A stretch of DNA of 45,141 nucleotides from Tissierellia bacterium (GTDB taxonomy: Bacteria > Bacillota > Clostridia > Tissierellales > Peptoniphilaceae): assembly GCA_030537815.1 (NCBI GenBank), contig JAUNVF010000015.1, positions 1 through 45,141 on the forward strand, read 5' to 3'. The position numbers were made by a program, and so were the translations under genes. The notes beneath the pieces were generated by a model. The model worked only from the letters and a program-made list of their open reading frames with translations, made no database searches and was not told the origin of the DNA. Position 1 is the stretch's first letter; every line of letters begins with the position of its first letter. Below, one piece after another: positions 24,554 to 33,162 of the stretch.

Positions 24554-24579
24554 GCATTATTCTCTATTAAGAATAATGC
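24554..24579 (+). other. Perfect hairpin at the 5' end of the Moco transcript
   Basis: GCATTATTCT (24554-24563) and AGAATAATGC (24570-24579) with a 6-base loop, exactly at the predicted start of transcription and about 20 bases before the ribosome site. It is too short for a Moco riboswitch and has no T-run. It may be an operator or an mRNA-stabilising hairpin. Confidence 0.5.
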
Positions 24580-24604
24580 TCCAAAAATAAAAAACGGAGG
24601 AATC

Positions 24605-25636
24605 ATGAAACTAATTGAAACCAGAAAAGCTGTAGGTCATATACTCTGTCATGATATTACAGAAATAGTAAAAGATGTAACTAAAAGAACGAGATTTAGA
24701 AAAGGACATATAGTACAGGAAGAAGATATTCCCGTTTTATTAAAATTAGGAAAAGAAAATCTATATATATGGGAAAAAAAGGAAGGCATGCTACATGAGA
24801 ATGAAGCAGCTGAATATTTAAGGGATATAGGTTTAAATGAAAATATGTCTGCTTCAGAATGTAAAGAGGGAAAGATAGAAATATATGCCGATTGCGATGG
24901 CTTGTTGAAGATAGACTTGGATAGATTATACGAAGTAAACAAATCAGACGAGATGATGATTGCGACAAGGCATAATAATACTCCTGTGAGAAAAGGTTTT
25001 GCTTTGATGGGAACTAGGATTATCCCCCTGGTAATAGAAGAAGAAAAGATGGAAAAAGTAAAAGAGATGGTCGGGCCTGAACCGATTTTAAAATTAATTC
25101 CATTTAAAAAGCTGAAAGCGGGGGTCGTTACCACCGGCAATGAAGTATTTACCGGAAAGATCAAAGACAGTTTTACTCCTGTAATCATAGATAAATTAAA
25201 AGGATATGGTATAGAAGTAAGTCATCACGAATTATCTGATGATGATAAGGACAGTATCGCTGAAAAGATTCAGAGGATGTTGGATGAAGGAGTCGATCTG
25301 GTTTTATGTACTGGAGGCATGAGCGTCGATCCAGATGACAAGACGCCGGCAGCGATAAAAAAGGTTTCTGATAGGATAATAAGTTATGGAGCACCTGTTT
25401 TGCCGGGAGCCATGTTTTTACTTGCTTATACTGATGACGGCAGACCAATAATGGGACTTCCCGGCTGCGTTATGTATTGTCAGAGGACTGTCTTTGATTT
25501 GGTTTTACCGAGGATAGCGGCGAAGGATCCTATAAGTAAAGATGAATTAGCTATGCTAGGTCATGGAGGATTATGTGTAAATTCAAATGAATGTTTCTTT
25601 CCTGACAGAATATATGAAAGGAATTCAAATGACTGA
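24605..25636 (+). CDS. Molybdopterin-binding protein, MoeA-like
   Basis: 343 aa. The N-terminal half (about 1-165) is a clostridial variant region; the C-terminal half (about 170-320) is a MoCF molybdopterin-binding domain with [28 protein letters not shown] and [10 protein letters not shown]. It is shorter than MoeA and lacks its domain IV, so it may replace or support MoeA in molybdate insertion. The last residues ([14 protein letters not shown]) look like a decayed cysteine cluster seen, as I recall, at the end of relatives. GGAGG is just before ATG 24605. First gene of the Moco operon. Confidence 0.8.
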   Translation: MKLIETRKAVGHILCHDITEIVKDVTKRTRFRKGHIVQEEDIPVLLKLGKENLYIWEKKEGMLHENEAAEYLRDIGLNENMSASECKEGKIEIYADCDGLLKIDLDRLYEVNKSDEMMIATRHNNTPVRKGFALMGTRIIPLVIEEEKMEKVKEMVGPEPILKLIPFKKLKAGVVTTGNEVFTGKIKDSFTPVIIDKLKGYGIEVSHHELSDDDKDSIAEKIQRMLDEGVDLVLCTGGMSVDPDDKTPAAIKKVSDRIISYGAPVLPGAMFLLAYTDDGRPIMGLPGCVMYCQRTVFDLVLPRIAAKDPISKDELAMLGHGGLCVNSNECFFPDRIYERNSND

Positions 25637-26108
25637 TTTTACTCATTTTGATGACAAGGGAAATGCAAGGATGGTCGATATCTCAGATAAAAATCAGACA
25701 GAGAGAATCGCTATTGCAAAGGGAAAGATCTATGTCGGTGAAGAGATTTTAAATAGGATTAAAGAAGGTAATGTAGAGAAGGGCGATGTGCTTGCTGTCG
25801 CGAGGGTAGCTGGGATAATGGCTGCTAAAAACACATCTCTTTTAATCCCCATGTGCCATCCGATATTGCTGACAGGTGTAGACTTAGATTTTAATATAAG
25901 TGAAAAAGGATATATAGAAGCTGAAGCTAAAGTTAAGACTACTGGGAAGACGGGAGTTGAAATGGAAGCTTTGAATTCTTGTTCGGTTGCTCTTTTAACT
26001 ATTTACGATATGTGCAAAGCTATCGATAAATCAATGATTATAACTGATATAAGCTTAGAATATAAATCAGGAGGAAAATCCGGTATTTATAAAAAATGTG
26101 GTGATTAG
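25629..26108 (+). CDS. moaC: Cyclic pyranopterin monophosphate synthase
   Basis: Second enzyme of molybdenum cofactor synthesis, making cPMP from the MoaA product. 159 aa, normal length. ARMVDISDK at the N-terminus, [13 protein letters not shown] (active-site His region) and [27 protein letters not shown] are family marks. Start ATG 25629 is placed by the AAAGGA before it and overlaps the preceding gene by 8 bases; in-frame ATGs inside the previous gene are ignored. moaA begins directly after the stop. Confidence 0.96.
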   Translation: MTDFTHFDDKGNARMVDISDKNQTERIAIAKGKIYVGEEILNRIKEGNVEKGDVLAVARVAGIMAAKNTSLLIPMCHPILLTGVDLDFNISEKGYIEAEAKVKTTGKTGVEMEALNSCSVALLTIYDMCKAIDKSMIITDISLEYKSGGKSGIYKKCGD

Positions 26109-27080
26109 ATGAGAGATAGATATGACAGGAAAATAGATTATGTCAGGATTTCGATTACGGATAGATGTAATCTCAGATGCAAATACTGCATGCCGGAAGA
26201 CGGCATTAAACTCCTGGAACATTCAGATATTTTATCTTATGAAAAAATTCTCAAGATATGTGAAGCATTTACAAAAATAGGTATCACTACATTTAAAATA
26301 ACCGGAGGAGAACCTCTAGTAAGAAAAGGTGTAATTGAATTTATAAAAGCATTAAAAGCTCTAGATAATGTAAAAGAAGTCACTTTGACGACAAATGGAG
26401 TTTTGATCGATAGAATGGCTGAGAGCTTAATAGAATCGAAAGTAGATAGAATAAATGTGAGTTTGGATACATTGGATAGGGATAGGTTTTTCGAGATAAC
26501 TAGAAGGGACAGCCTGGATATTGTATTAAAAGGCATATACAGAATGGTCGATTTAGGTTTTAAGAATTTAAAAATCAATTCAGTTCCAATCAAACCATTA
26601 ATCTCAAAAGATTTATTGGGACTGGCAAATCTCGCAAAAGATATGCCGATTTCAGTAAGATTCATCGAATTAATGCCGATTGGTAAGGGAAATGAATATA
26701 TAGGATCAACAAGGGAAGATATATTGAGGATTTTAGAGGCTAATTTTGGAAGAGCATTGGCTTATGAGGGGAAACTGGGAAATGGGCCGGCTAAATATAT
26801 TAAATTCAAAGATTTTATTGGATATATAGGTTTTATAGAGGCATTAAATGATAAATTTTGCGATGACTGCAATAGGATAAGGCTATCTGCCACAGGTTTT
26901 CTGAAATTATGCCTTCATTATGACTACGGTTTTGATATAAAGGATTTAGTTGACGATTTGGGAGTCGACGATCTTGCGATAAAGCTTGAAAATATAATAT
27001 ACAAAAAGCCTAAGTCTCATAATTTTGGAGAGAGAAAAAATCATGCGGATAATAAAAATATGAATCAGATTGGGGGTTAA
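26109..27080 (+). CDS. moaA: GTP 3',8-cyclase
   Basis: Radical SAM enzyme for the first step of Moco synthesis. 323 aa. The N-terminal [4Fe-4S] motif is C20-NLR-C24-KY-C27; the C-terminal second cluster motif is FCDDCNRIRLSATGFLKLC. GGEPLVR binds SAM. The protein ends in QIGG, and the terminal double glycine is needed for activity in characterised MoaA. ATG 26109 directly follows the moaC stop. Confidence 0.96.
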   Translation: MRDRYDRKIDYVRISITDRCNLRCKYCMPEDGIKLLEHSDILSYEKILKICEAFTKIGITTFKITGGEPLVRKGVIEFIKALKALDNVKEVTLTTNGVLIDRMAESLIESKVDRINVSLDTLDRDRFFEITRRDSLDIVLKGIYRMVDLGFKNLKINSVPIKPLISKDLLGLANLAKDMPISVRFIELMPIGKGNEYIGSTREDILRILEANFGRALAYEGKLGNGPAKYIKFKDFIGYIGFIEALNDKFCDDCNRIRLSATGFLKLCLHYDYGFDIKDLVDDLGVDDLAIKLENIIYKKPKSHNFGERKNHADNKNMNQIGG

Positions 27081-27081
27081 G

Positions 27082-28005
27082 ATGGGAAAGGTAAGAGCGG
27101 TCTGTATAAGTGATATAAAGGGAATACCAAAAACAGATATTGAATCTGCTATTCTTGTAGAAAATCATGGAATCGAAAATGATTCACATTCGGGTAAATG
27201 GCATAGGCAAATAAGTTTATTGTCATATGATTCTGTGAGGAATTTTGAAAGTTTGGCGGATTTTAATATAGAAAATGGCGCATTTGGAGAAAATATACTC
27301 GTAGAAGGCATCGATCTATCAAAATTACCTGTCGGTACAATTTTAAAATCAGGAGATATAAGACTTGAAGTCACTCAGATAGGAAAGGAATGCCATCATG
27401 GATGCGAGATAAGGACGAGAGTCGGTGATTGCATAATGCCGAGAGAGGGCATATTTGCAAGAGTTCTGAAAGGAGGAATGATAAAAAAGGGAGATGATTT
27501 GGATATCGAATTTCTTCCGGGATACAGATTTGCGGTTTTGACAGTGAGCGATAAAGCTTCCATAGGCCAAAGGGAAGACAAGAGTGGAGATTTAATTTGT
27601 AAGATACTGGAAGATGCGAATTATAAATTAGCTATGAGGCAAGTAGTTCCAGATGAGAGAGATTTGATATCAAAAAAGTTAAAAGAGATGTCTGATGAAG
27701 GTATCGAGCTGATTTTAACGACGGGTGGAACGGGATTTTCAAAAAGAGATATAACGCCGGAAGCTACACTCGATATAATTGAGAGGCAGGTTCCTGGAAT
27801 TCCGGAAGCCATGAGAGCTGAAAGTATGAAGATAACAAATCGGGCAATGCTCTCCAGAGCAGTAGCGGGAATCAGAAAAAGCTCATTGATAATCAATTTG
27901 CCTGGAAGTCCCAAGGCTGTAAAAGAGAATATAGAAGTTTTTTTGCCTGTATTGGATCATGCGATTGAAATTCTTACGGGAATAGGTTCTGAATGTGCCA
28001 GATAA
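27082..28005 (+). CDS. MOSC domain - MogA/MoaB fusion protein
   Basis: 307 aa two-domain protein. The N-terminal MOSC domain (about 1-150) has HRQISLLSYDS, GAFGENILVEG and the conserved cysteine in GKECHHGCEIR, as in sulfur-carrier/Moco sulfurase-type proteins. The C-terminal domain (about 152-305) is a molybdopterin adenylyltransferase of MogA/MoaB type, with LTVSDKASIGQREDKSG, TTGGTGFSKRDITPEAT and INLPGSPKAV. The second half adenylates molybdopterin; the MOSC half may handle sulfur transfer or bind Moco. Start ATG 27082 follows GGGGG; TTG 27070 is inside moaA. It is in line with modABC. Confidence 0.88.
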   Translation: MGKVRAVCISDIKGIPKTDIESAILVENHGIENDSHSGKWHRQISLLSYDSVRNFESLADFNIENGAFGENILVEGIDLSKLPVGTILKSGDIRLEVTQIGKECHHGCEIRTRVGDCIMPREGIFARVLKGGMIKKGDDLDIEFLPGYRFAVLTVSDKASIGQREDKSGDLICKILEDANYKLAMRQVVPDERDLISKKLKEMSDEGIELILTTGGTGFSKRDITPEATLDIIERQVPGIPEAMRAESMKITNRAMLSRAVAGIRKSSLIINLPGSPKAVKENIEVFLPVLDHAIEILTGIGSECAR

Positions 28006-28017
28006 TTGGAGGAAGAA

Positions 28018-28869
28018 ATGAAAAAATATTTATTATTATCAGTTTTAGCTTTTGCCCTGGTGCTAGGCGGTTGTCAGCAGAAAAATGAAGCTGAAAAATC
28101 AAATCAGGAAAGTCAAGATATAGAAAATAAAGAAGAAAAATCAGATAAGGAAACTAAAGGGGATCTACATACAGAAATAACAGTATCTGCAGCAGCATCT
28201 TTAACGGATGCTCTAGGTGAATTAAAAGAATTATACGAAAAGGAAAATCAGGATGTAAATATAATATATAATTTTGGAGCATCGGGTACTCTCCAAAATC
28301 AAATCGAAGAGGGTGCTGAAGTCGACATCTTCTTTTCTGCAGCTCAAAAGCAGATGAAAGCCCTTATAGAATCCGGTTTTGTAGATGAAAAGGATTCTTC
28401 AAATCTTTTGAGAAATGAAGTTGTGCTGATTACAACCAAAAAGAAAAATGATTTAAATATCGAGTCTTTTGAAGATTTGACTAAAGATGAAGTTAAAATG
28501 ATTGCGCTTGGAGAGCCGGGAGGAGTTCCGGTAGGTCAATATTCAGAGGAAATATTGAATTATTTTAATATAGCGGATGATATCAAATCAAAGGTTTCAT
28601 ATGGATCTGATGTAAGACAGGTTTTGACTTGGGTTGTTTCAGGGCAAGCCGAGGCCGGACTTGTTTACAAGACAGATGCTTTGATAGAACAAGATAATGT
28701 CAATATAATCGCATCTGCTCCCGTTGAATCTCATAAGCCTGTTATATATCCGGTAGCTGTATTAAAAGAGAGTAAACATAGACAGGAAGCTGAAAAATTT
28801 ATAGATTTTCTAAATACTGATGAAGTAATTTCCATTTTTGAAAAATATGGATTTGTGAAAGCTGATTAA
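28018..28869 (+). CDS. modA: Molybdate-binding lipoprotein
   Basis: Substrate-binding lipoprotein of the molybdate ABC importer, 283 aa. The lipobox LVLGGC gives a lipidated Cys at about residue 19, followed by a charged linker. VSAAASLTDALGELKELYE, NFGASGTLQNQIEEGAEVDIFFSA (given here as two parts, NFGASGTLQ and EGAEVDIFFSA) and YGSDVRQVLTWV are ModA marks that contact the oxyanion. GGAGGAAG is before ATG 28018. Directly followed by modB. Confidence 0.94.
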   Translation: MKKYLLLSVLAFALVLGGCQQKNEAEKSNQESQDIENKEEKSDKETKGDLHTEITVSAAASLTDALGELKELYEKENQDVNIIYNFGASGTLQNQIEEGAEVDIFFSAAQKQMKALIESGFVDEKDSSNLLRNEVVLITTKKKNDLNIESFEDLTKDEVKMIALGEPGGVPVGQYSEEILNYFNIADDIKSKVSYGSDVRQVLTWVVSGQAEAGLVYKTDALIEQDNVNIIASAPVESHKPVIYPVAVLKESKHRQEAEKFIDFLNTDEVISIFEKYGFVKAD

Positions 28870-28871
28870 TT

Positions 28872-29552
28872 ATGGAGTGGTCACCTTTTTTTATTTCAAT
28901 TAAAACGGCATTTCTAGCTACAGTATTCACTTTTTTTCTGGGGATTTACGCTGCCAGATATGTCATGAAGACAAGAAAATTAAAAGGTTTACTGGATGGT
29001 ATTTTTACATTGCCGATGGTTTTGCCTCCCACCGTGGTCGGTTTTTTTCTATTGATACTATTTGGGAATTATGGCATTTTCGGCAAATTACTTAATAAAA
29101 TGAATTTTGATATAGTATTTACTTGGCAGGCAACTGTAATATCAGCGACCATAGTGTCATTTCCTCTAATGTATAGAACAGCGCTTGGAGCTTTTGAACA
29201 GGTTGATACAGAATTAATTTACGCTGCTAGAACTCTTGGAGTTTCAGAGAGAAGGATTTTTTGGAAGATATTAATACCTGTATCGAGACCCGGGATAATC
29301 GCTGGGATTATATTGTCATTTGCAAGAGCCGTAGGGGAATTTGGTGCTACAATTATGATTGCCGGAAATATTCCTGGCAGGACACAAACTATGTCTATAG
29401 CCATATATACAGCCGTTCAGGGAGGCAATAGAGAGCTCGCCTTTAGATGGGCTGTCATCATCGTCGCGATAAGTCTAGTAATGATGATATTGTTAAATGC
29501 ATGGTCGAATTTTTATTTAAATAGCGAAGTATTTGGTGGTGTGAAAAAATGA
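28872..29552 (+). CDS. modB: Molybdate ABC transporter permease
   Basis: Integral membrane subunit (226 aa, about five helices). LPMVLPPTVVGFFLLILFG is the ModB signature near residue 45, and the EAA loop reads AARTLGVSERRIFWKILIP, the contact to ModC. GEFGATIMIAGNIPG is also typical. It starts 2 bases after modA and its end overlaps modC by 4 bases. No strong ribosome site, consistent with translational coupling. Confidence 0.95.
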   Translation: MEWSPFFISIKTAFLATVFTFFLGIYAARYVMKTRKLKGLLDGIFTLPMVLPPTVVGFFLLILFGNYGIFGKLLNKMNFDIVFTWQATVISATIVSFPLMYRTALGAFEQVDTELIYAARTLGVSERRIFWKILIPVSRPGIIAGIILSFARAVGEFGATIMIAGNIPGRTQTMSIAIYTAVQGGNRELAFRWAVIIVAISLVMMILLNAWSNFYLNSEVFGGVKK

Positions 29553-30586
29553 GCATAAATGTCGATATTAAAAAGAAAATAGGGGATTTCGACTTAAATA
29601 TTAAATTTAAATCAGATAAGAAGATGATTGCGATTTTGGGAGCATCCGGAAGTGGAAAGAGCATGACATTGAAATGCATTTCCGGCCTCCTATCTCCGGA
29701 TGAAGGATTTATTTCTATCGGAGACAAGATATTATTTGACTCTCGAGACTCTCTCAATATCCCTGTTGGCAAGAGGAAGATCGGATATATGTTCCAGTCA
29801 TATGCTCTTTTTCCACATATGACAGCCTTGGAAAATATTGTATTTGCGATGACGGGAGATTCAAGAGAAAATAAAAGAATTGCCGAATCTCTCTTGAAGT
29901 CATTTTATATTCCTGAACTTGCTGATAGATATCCTTCTCAATTGTCTGGTGGCCAAAAGCAGAGAGTTGCCATGGCTAGAATCTTGGCGACAAAACCGGA
30001 TTTGATATTATTGGATGAGCCTTTTTCAGCTCTCGACGGGATGCTTAGATGGAATATGGAGGAAGAGATAATAGGTATGATAAGGGAATATGATATCCCT
30101 ACCATACTCGTTTCCCATGACAGAGATGAGGTTTATCGGATATGTGATGAAGTCGTCGTTTTAAATTCTGGCAAGATGGAAGTTTTTGGTGAAAAGACGG
30201 AAGTTTTTTTAAATCCGAAGACGATAGCAAATTCTATACTTGTAGGTTTTGACAATTACAGCAGACATGAGAGGATTTCAGGAAAGCCATATGCCAGTGA
30301 TTTTGGGATATATTTAGATGAAAATATTGATGAAAAGGCAAAATATATAGCATTTAAATCAAGTGATATAGATATAGATAGGGCTTTAAATGATGAAAAT
30401 GCCCTTTATATCAAAAGGATAATCAAGGAAGTCAAGGGAAGCACATTAATTCTAAATAAAAAATCCAGTACAGATGATTATAAGGATATAAAAGTAGATA
30501 TCTCAAATGAAAAAAATATGCTAAAAAAAGGAGATCAGGTCAGTATAAGGATTCAAAATGAAAAGATTGCCCAAATAAAAGCTTAG
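29549..30586 (+). CDS. modC: Molybdate ABC transporter ATPase
   Basis: ATP-hydrolysing subunit, 345 aa. Walker A GASGSGKS (31-38), Q-loop in GYMFQSYALFPHM, ABC signature LSGGQKQRVAMARIL, Walker B LILLDEPFSALD, and H-loop VSHD. The C-terminal part (about 230-345) fits a TOBE-like oxyanion-binding domain but is weakly conserved here. It overlaps modB and ends the molybdenum operon; I see no clear terminator before dacA. Confidence 0.93.
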   Translation: MSINVDIKKKIGDFDLNIKFKSDKKMIAILGASGSGKSMTLKCISGLLSPDEGFISIGDKILFDSRDSLNIPVGKRKIGYMFQSYALFPHMTALENIVFAMTGDSRENKRIAESLLKSFYIPELADRYPSQLSGGQKQRVAMARILATKPDLILLDEPFSALDGMLRWNMEEEIIGMIREYDIPTILVSHDRDEVYRICDEVVVLNSGKMEVFGEKTEVFLNPKTIANSILVGFDNYSRHERISGKPYASDFGIYLDENIDEKAKYIAFKSSDIDIDRALNDENALYIKRIIKEVKGSTLILNKKSSTDDYKDIKVDISNEKNMLKKGDQVSIRIQNEKIAQIKA

Positions 30587-30621
30587 AATTTAAAAATAAA
30601 AAATACATTATATTATAATTA

Positions 30622-30630
30622 TGTTATAAT
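30622..30630 (+). promoter_or_regulatory. Extended -10 promoter of the D,D-carboxypeptidase gene
   Basis: TGTTATAAT (30622-30630). The expected -35 position (30602-30607) is poor. Confidence 0.5.
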
Positions 30631-30672
30631 AATCCTGGATTAAATATTTTAAAATGGGTGGTATAGTTATAC

Positions 30673-31755
30673 ATGAAATCCAGAAGGACTAAAAGATTGA
30701 GGCGAAAAAGGCGATTTTTCTTTTTAATACTATTAGTATTAATGGCTACAGCTTTCTTAGCTCTAAAAGACAATTATAGAATAGAATCTTTTCTAGCGAA
30801 AACTTCAAAAGTAAAAATAAAGTCGCAAGAAAAAAATGAAGAAGATGAGGAATTTGTAGAAAAGAAAAATGCTATTTACAGGAGCGAAATTATCCAGAAA
30901 ATAATCGATGCACAAAAAAAGGTAGTTTTTAGAAATAATAAAGGAGTCAAGAAATTAGTCCTATCAGAAAACGATCTGTACAGCAAAAATATATGCTTGA
31001 TGGATGCTGATACCGGAGAGATATTATACTCCGTAAAAGAGAATGAGGTAGTATTTCCCGCATCTCTTACAAAGATGATGACGACTATTGTAGCAGTAGA
31101 AAGTACAGATGATTACCAGATTAAATATACGATATCACCGGAATTATACAATGAGATGATAATTGAAGACGCTTCTATGGCCGGATTTAAACCGGGTGAG
31201 ATAGTCAATACTAGGGATCTGATATATGGAACGATGTTGCCTTCAGGTGGCGAGGCGGCGGTTGGACTAGCCGAGATTTGCTCAGGTTCGGAAAAAGCAC
31301 ATGTCGACAAGATGAATGAAAAAGTCAAAGAACTTGGACTTAGGAGAACGCATTTTATGAATGCCTCAGGTCTTCATGACGAAAAAAACTACTCTACTGC
31401 TTATGAAATGGCTGAGATACTGCGATATGGATTGAAAAATGAAGTATTTAAGGAAGTTATAATATCAAATGGATACACCAGCTCTAAAACTGTGGAACAT
31501 CCGGATGGTATTAGCTGGAGGTATTCGCTACTCGCATATATGGATCAAATAGATTCAGAGGGATTCAAAGTGTTGGGAGGTAAGACGGGCTATACTGAAC
31601 AAGCAGGGCTTTGCTTGGCGTCGACAGCGGTCGTAAACGGCAAGCAGTATATCCTGGTAACCCTAGGTGCTTTGCCATTGGATGCCAATAGCAAATTCCA
31701 TTTTATGGACGCAGAAACTATTTATAGGAGAATAGCAGAGAGTGAAATCAATTGA
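30673..31755 (+). CDS. D-alanyl-D-alanine carboxypeptidase, S11 family
   Basis: Low-molecular-weight penicillin-binding protein (360 aa) trimming the last D-Ala from peptidoglycan stem peptides. A very basic N-terminus and one membrane segment (about 13-30) anchor it outside the cell. Motifs: SLTK in FPASLTKMMTT, SGG in LPSGGEAAVG in place of SxN, and KTG in GGKTGYTEQAG. The SGG/SGA variant is, to my knowledge, common in clostridial members. No C-terminal amphipathic anchor domain (PBP5_C) is evident. Alone between modC and a terminator that overlaps its stop codon. Confidence 0.9.
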   Translation: MKSRRTKRLRRKRRFFFLILLVLMATAFLALKDNYRIESFLAKTSKVKIKSQEKNEEDEEFVEKKNAIYRSEIIQKIIDAQKKVVFRNNKGVKKLVLSENDLYSKNICLMDADTGEILYSVKENEVVFPASLTKMMTTIVAVESTDDYQIKYTISPELYNEMIIEDASMAGFKPGEIVNTRDLIYGTMLPSGGEAAVGLAEICSGSEKAHVDKMNEKVKELGLRRTHFMNASGLHDEKNYSTAYEMAEILRYGLKNEVFKEVIISNGYTSSKTVEHPDGISWRYSLLAYMDQIDSEGFKVLGGKTGYTEQAGLCLASTAVVNGKQYILVTLGALPLDANSKFHFMDAETIYRRIAESEIN

Positions 31756-31770
31756 TTTCACTCTTTTTTA
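31739..31770. terminator. Terminator overlapping the carboxypeptidase stop codon
   Basis: A 26-base perfect palindrome (31739-31764), about 11-bp stem with a 4-base loop, containing the TGA at 31753-31755, then TTTTTTA. Confidence 0.88.
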
Positions 31771-31904
31771 GATTTCATGAATATATCTTTTTTTCGAGCT
31801 CTTCTTATTCCTATTTTCGTAGATAAAAAACCTATTTTTGCAAGCCTTGGGGCTTGAATCTTTTTTGCTACTTTTACAGTTTTATAAATCGTCTTTAAAT
31901 TCAT
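31758..31904 (-). CDS. Possible small basic protein
   Basis: A 48-aa frame starting MNLKTIYKTVKVAKK and rich in Lys/Arg (no more than four acidic residues). GAGGTGG lies about 4 bases before ATG 31904. It lies between the carboxypeptidase terminator and mnmH, on the same strand as mnmH and downstream of it, in a stretch with no other gene. I do not recognise a family. It may be a real small protein or chance. Confidence 0.4.
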   Translation of the reverse strand: MNLKTIYKTVKVAKKIQAPRLAKIGFLSTKIGIRRARKKDIFMKSKKE

Positions 31905-31993
31905 AATCCACCTCATTTCAAAACTTATAATTCTTTTACCCATAATAATAATTTATTAACAAATCTGGACTGAAAGCGAATATAATTAAATAT

Positions 31994-33022
31994 CTACTCC
32001 GCCTTTTCTACAATTTGGTATATATTTACTAATTTATCAATACAATCTTCATCATCTGCAGAGATGGTATAAGGAAATTTCTTGTCTTTTGAGGCGTATT
32101 TTAAATCGTAGTAATTAACTATAAGATATCTTATGACAGTTTCGTAATCATGATTTTGTATATTTTTCATCAACTCTTCAATTTTATTTTTACCGATATA
32201 TTTTTCTAATTTGACTATAGTAGAAAGAAGCTCGGCGTCATTGTCGTGAACATATTCATCCTTTATCCTTTTAATTCGATGATTTATTTCGGATTGAATA
32301 TTGATTTGGAGAGATGATTTTAATTTATCCATCATAGAATCGGGTAAAAATAATCTTCCTATCCTCTTGCTCTCTCCCTCTATAAAAAATATCTTTTTGC
32401 CAGTATTTAGAGAATCGAATAGTAGGCTATCGAACATCTTTTGACTCGGCTGTGGATCTTCCCCTATTGTGCCGAGCAGAGAACCTTTGTGATTTGCTAA
32501 TCTTTCTAAATCTACGACTGGCATCTGCCTAATCGCAAGTTCTTTTAATATCTTAGTTTTCCCGCATCCCGTATTTCCGTAAAGAACTATAAACTCAGAT
32601 CTTGAAATTAGATTGGGAAGTTCTCGATTTATAAATTGCCTATATCTCTTATAGCCTCCATTTAATTTATAAATGGGAAGCCCTAAAGATTTAAGTAATG
32701 CGGCAGGAGCAGAGCTTCTAAATCCACCTCTCGAACAAAAGATTACGATTTTATCATAGTCATCTACCAAATCATATATTGTATTATAGATTTGGTCTAT
32801 CTTACTTCCGCCGAATTTAAGTCCAAGGGATTTTGCTTCAGACACATGGCCTTGAACGTATTTAGTACCTATAATTGCCCTTTCTCTTTCGTCTAAGATT
32901 GGAATATTTAAAGAATTCGGAATAGTCATCTCTCTATATTCTTCTTCTGTCCTAACATCTACCAGAATATACGAATCATCTTCATCTGCGATAAGATCCT
33001 CGTATTCTATTACATCATACAT
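31994..33022 (-). CDS. mnmH: tRNA 2-selenouridine synthase
   Basis: SelU/YbbB, 342 aa. It replaces sulfur by selenium in 2-thiouridine at the tRNA wobble base, using selenophosphate and geranyl-diphosphate. The N-terminal rhodanese domain (about 1-130) has catalytic C96 in FCSRGGFRS; the C-terminal P-loop domain has YGNTGCGKT (about 148-156) and FIEGESKRIG. Its presence implies selenophosphate synthetase (SelD) elsewhere in the genome. GAGGTG is before ATG 33022. It has its own near-consensus promoter, back to back with that of uraA. Confidence 0.93.
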   Translation of the reverse strand: MYDVIEYEDLIADEDDSYILVDVRTEEEYREMTIPNSLNIPILDERERAIIGTKYVQGHVSEAKSLGLKFGGSKIDQIYNTIYDLVDDYDKIVIFCSRGGFRSSAPAALLKSLGLPIYKLNGGYKRYRQFINRELPNLISRSEFIVLYGNTGCGKTKILKELAIRQMPVVDLERLANHKGSLLGTIGEDPQPSQKMFDSLLFDSLNTGKKIFFIEGESKRIGRLFLPDSMMDKLKSSLQINIQSEINHRIKRIKDEYVHDNDAELLSTIVKLEKYIGKNKIEELMKNIQNHDYETVIRYLIVNYYDLKYASKDKKFPYTISADDEDCIDKLVNIYQIVEKAE

Positions 33023-33046
33023 CGAATCACCTCAACTTATGTATAT

Positions 33047-33075
33047 ATTATAAGTTTCTTATTATTTAAAATCAA
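33047..33075 (-). promoter_or_regulatory. Promoter of mnmH
   Basis: On the - strand TTGATT (33075-33070), 17-base spacer, TATAAT (33052-33047). Confidence 0.75.
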
Positions 33076-33080
33076 ATTAT

Positions 33081-33109
33081 TTGATTTTGAATTTATCTTA
33101 TGATAGAAT
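33081..33109 (+). promoter_or_regulatory. Promoter of uraA
   Basis: TTGATT (33081-33086), 17-base spacer, TAGAAT (33104-33109), with TGA before the -10. The transcript would start near 33116, leaving a leader of about 52 bases. Confidence 0.7.
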
Positions 33110-33130
33110 TATAAGGATAAAAATAGGCTA

Positions 33131-33162
33131 CTTTAAATCAGTCCAGAGAGGCTGGAAAGGAG
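33131..33162 (+). promoter_or_regulatory. PyrR-binding hairpin overlapping the uraA ribosome site
   Basis: AGTCCAGAGAGGCT matches the PyrR-binding RNA consensus of pyr leaders. Pairing: CTTT (33131-33134) with AAAG (33156-33159), CAG with CTG, a bulged U, then CC/GG around AGAGA. The AAAG is the first part of the ribosome site AAAGGAG (33156-33162), 6 bases before the ATG. There is no attenuator terminator, so PyrR with UMP/UTP probably blocks translation of uraA. Confidence 0.85.

Noticed and set aside
24554-24604. Moco or tungsten riboswitch before the Moco operon
   Set aside because: The whole leader is about 50 bases with one hairpin; the known Moco RNA motif is much larger.
24649-25188. 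Long - strand frame (179 codons) across the MPT-binding gene
   Set aside because: Antisense to a clearly recognised gene, with no ribosome site and a composition typical of a reverse shadow.
30673-31755. Missing SxN motif as a sign of an inactive carboxypeptidase
   Set aside because: The SGG variant is, as I recall, normal for a clostridial S11 subgroup, and the SxxK and KTG motifs are intact.
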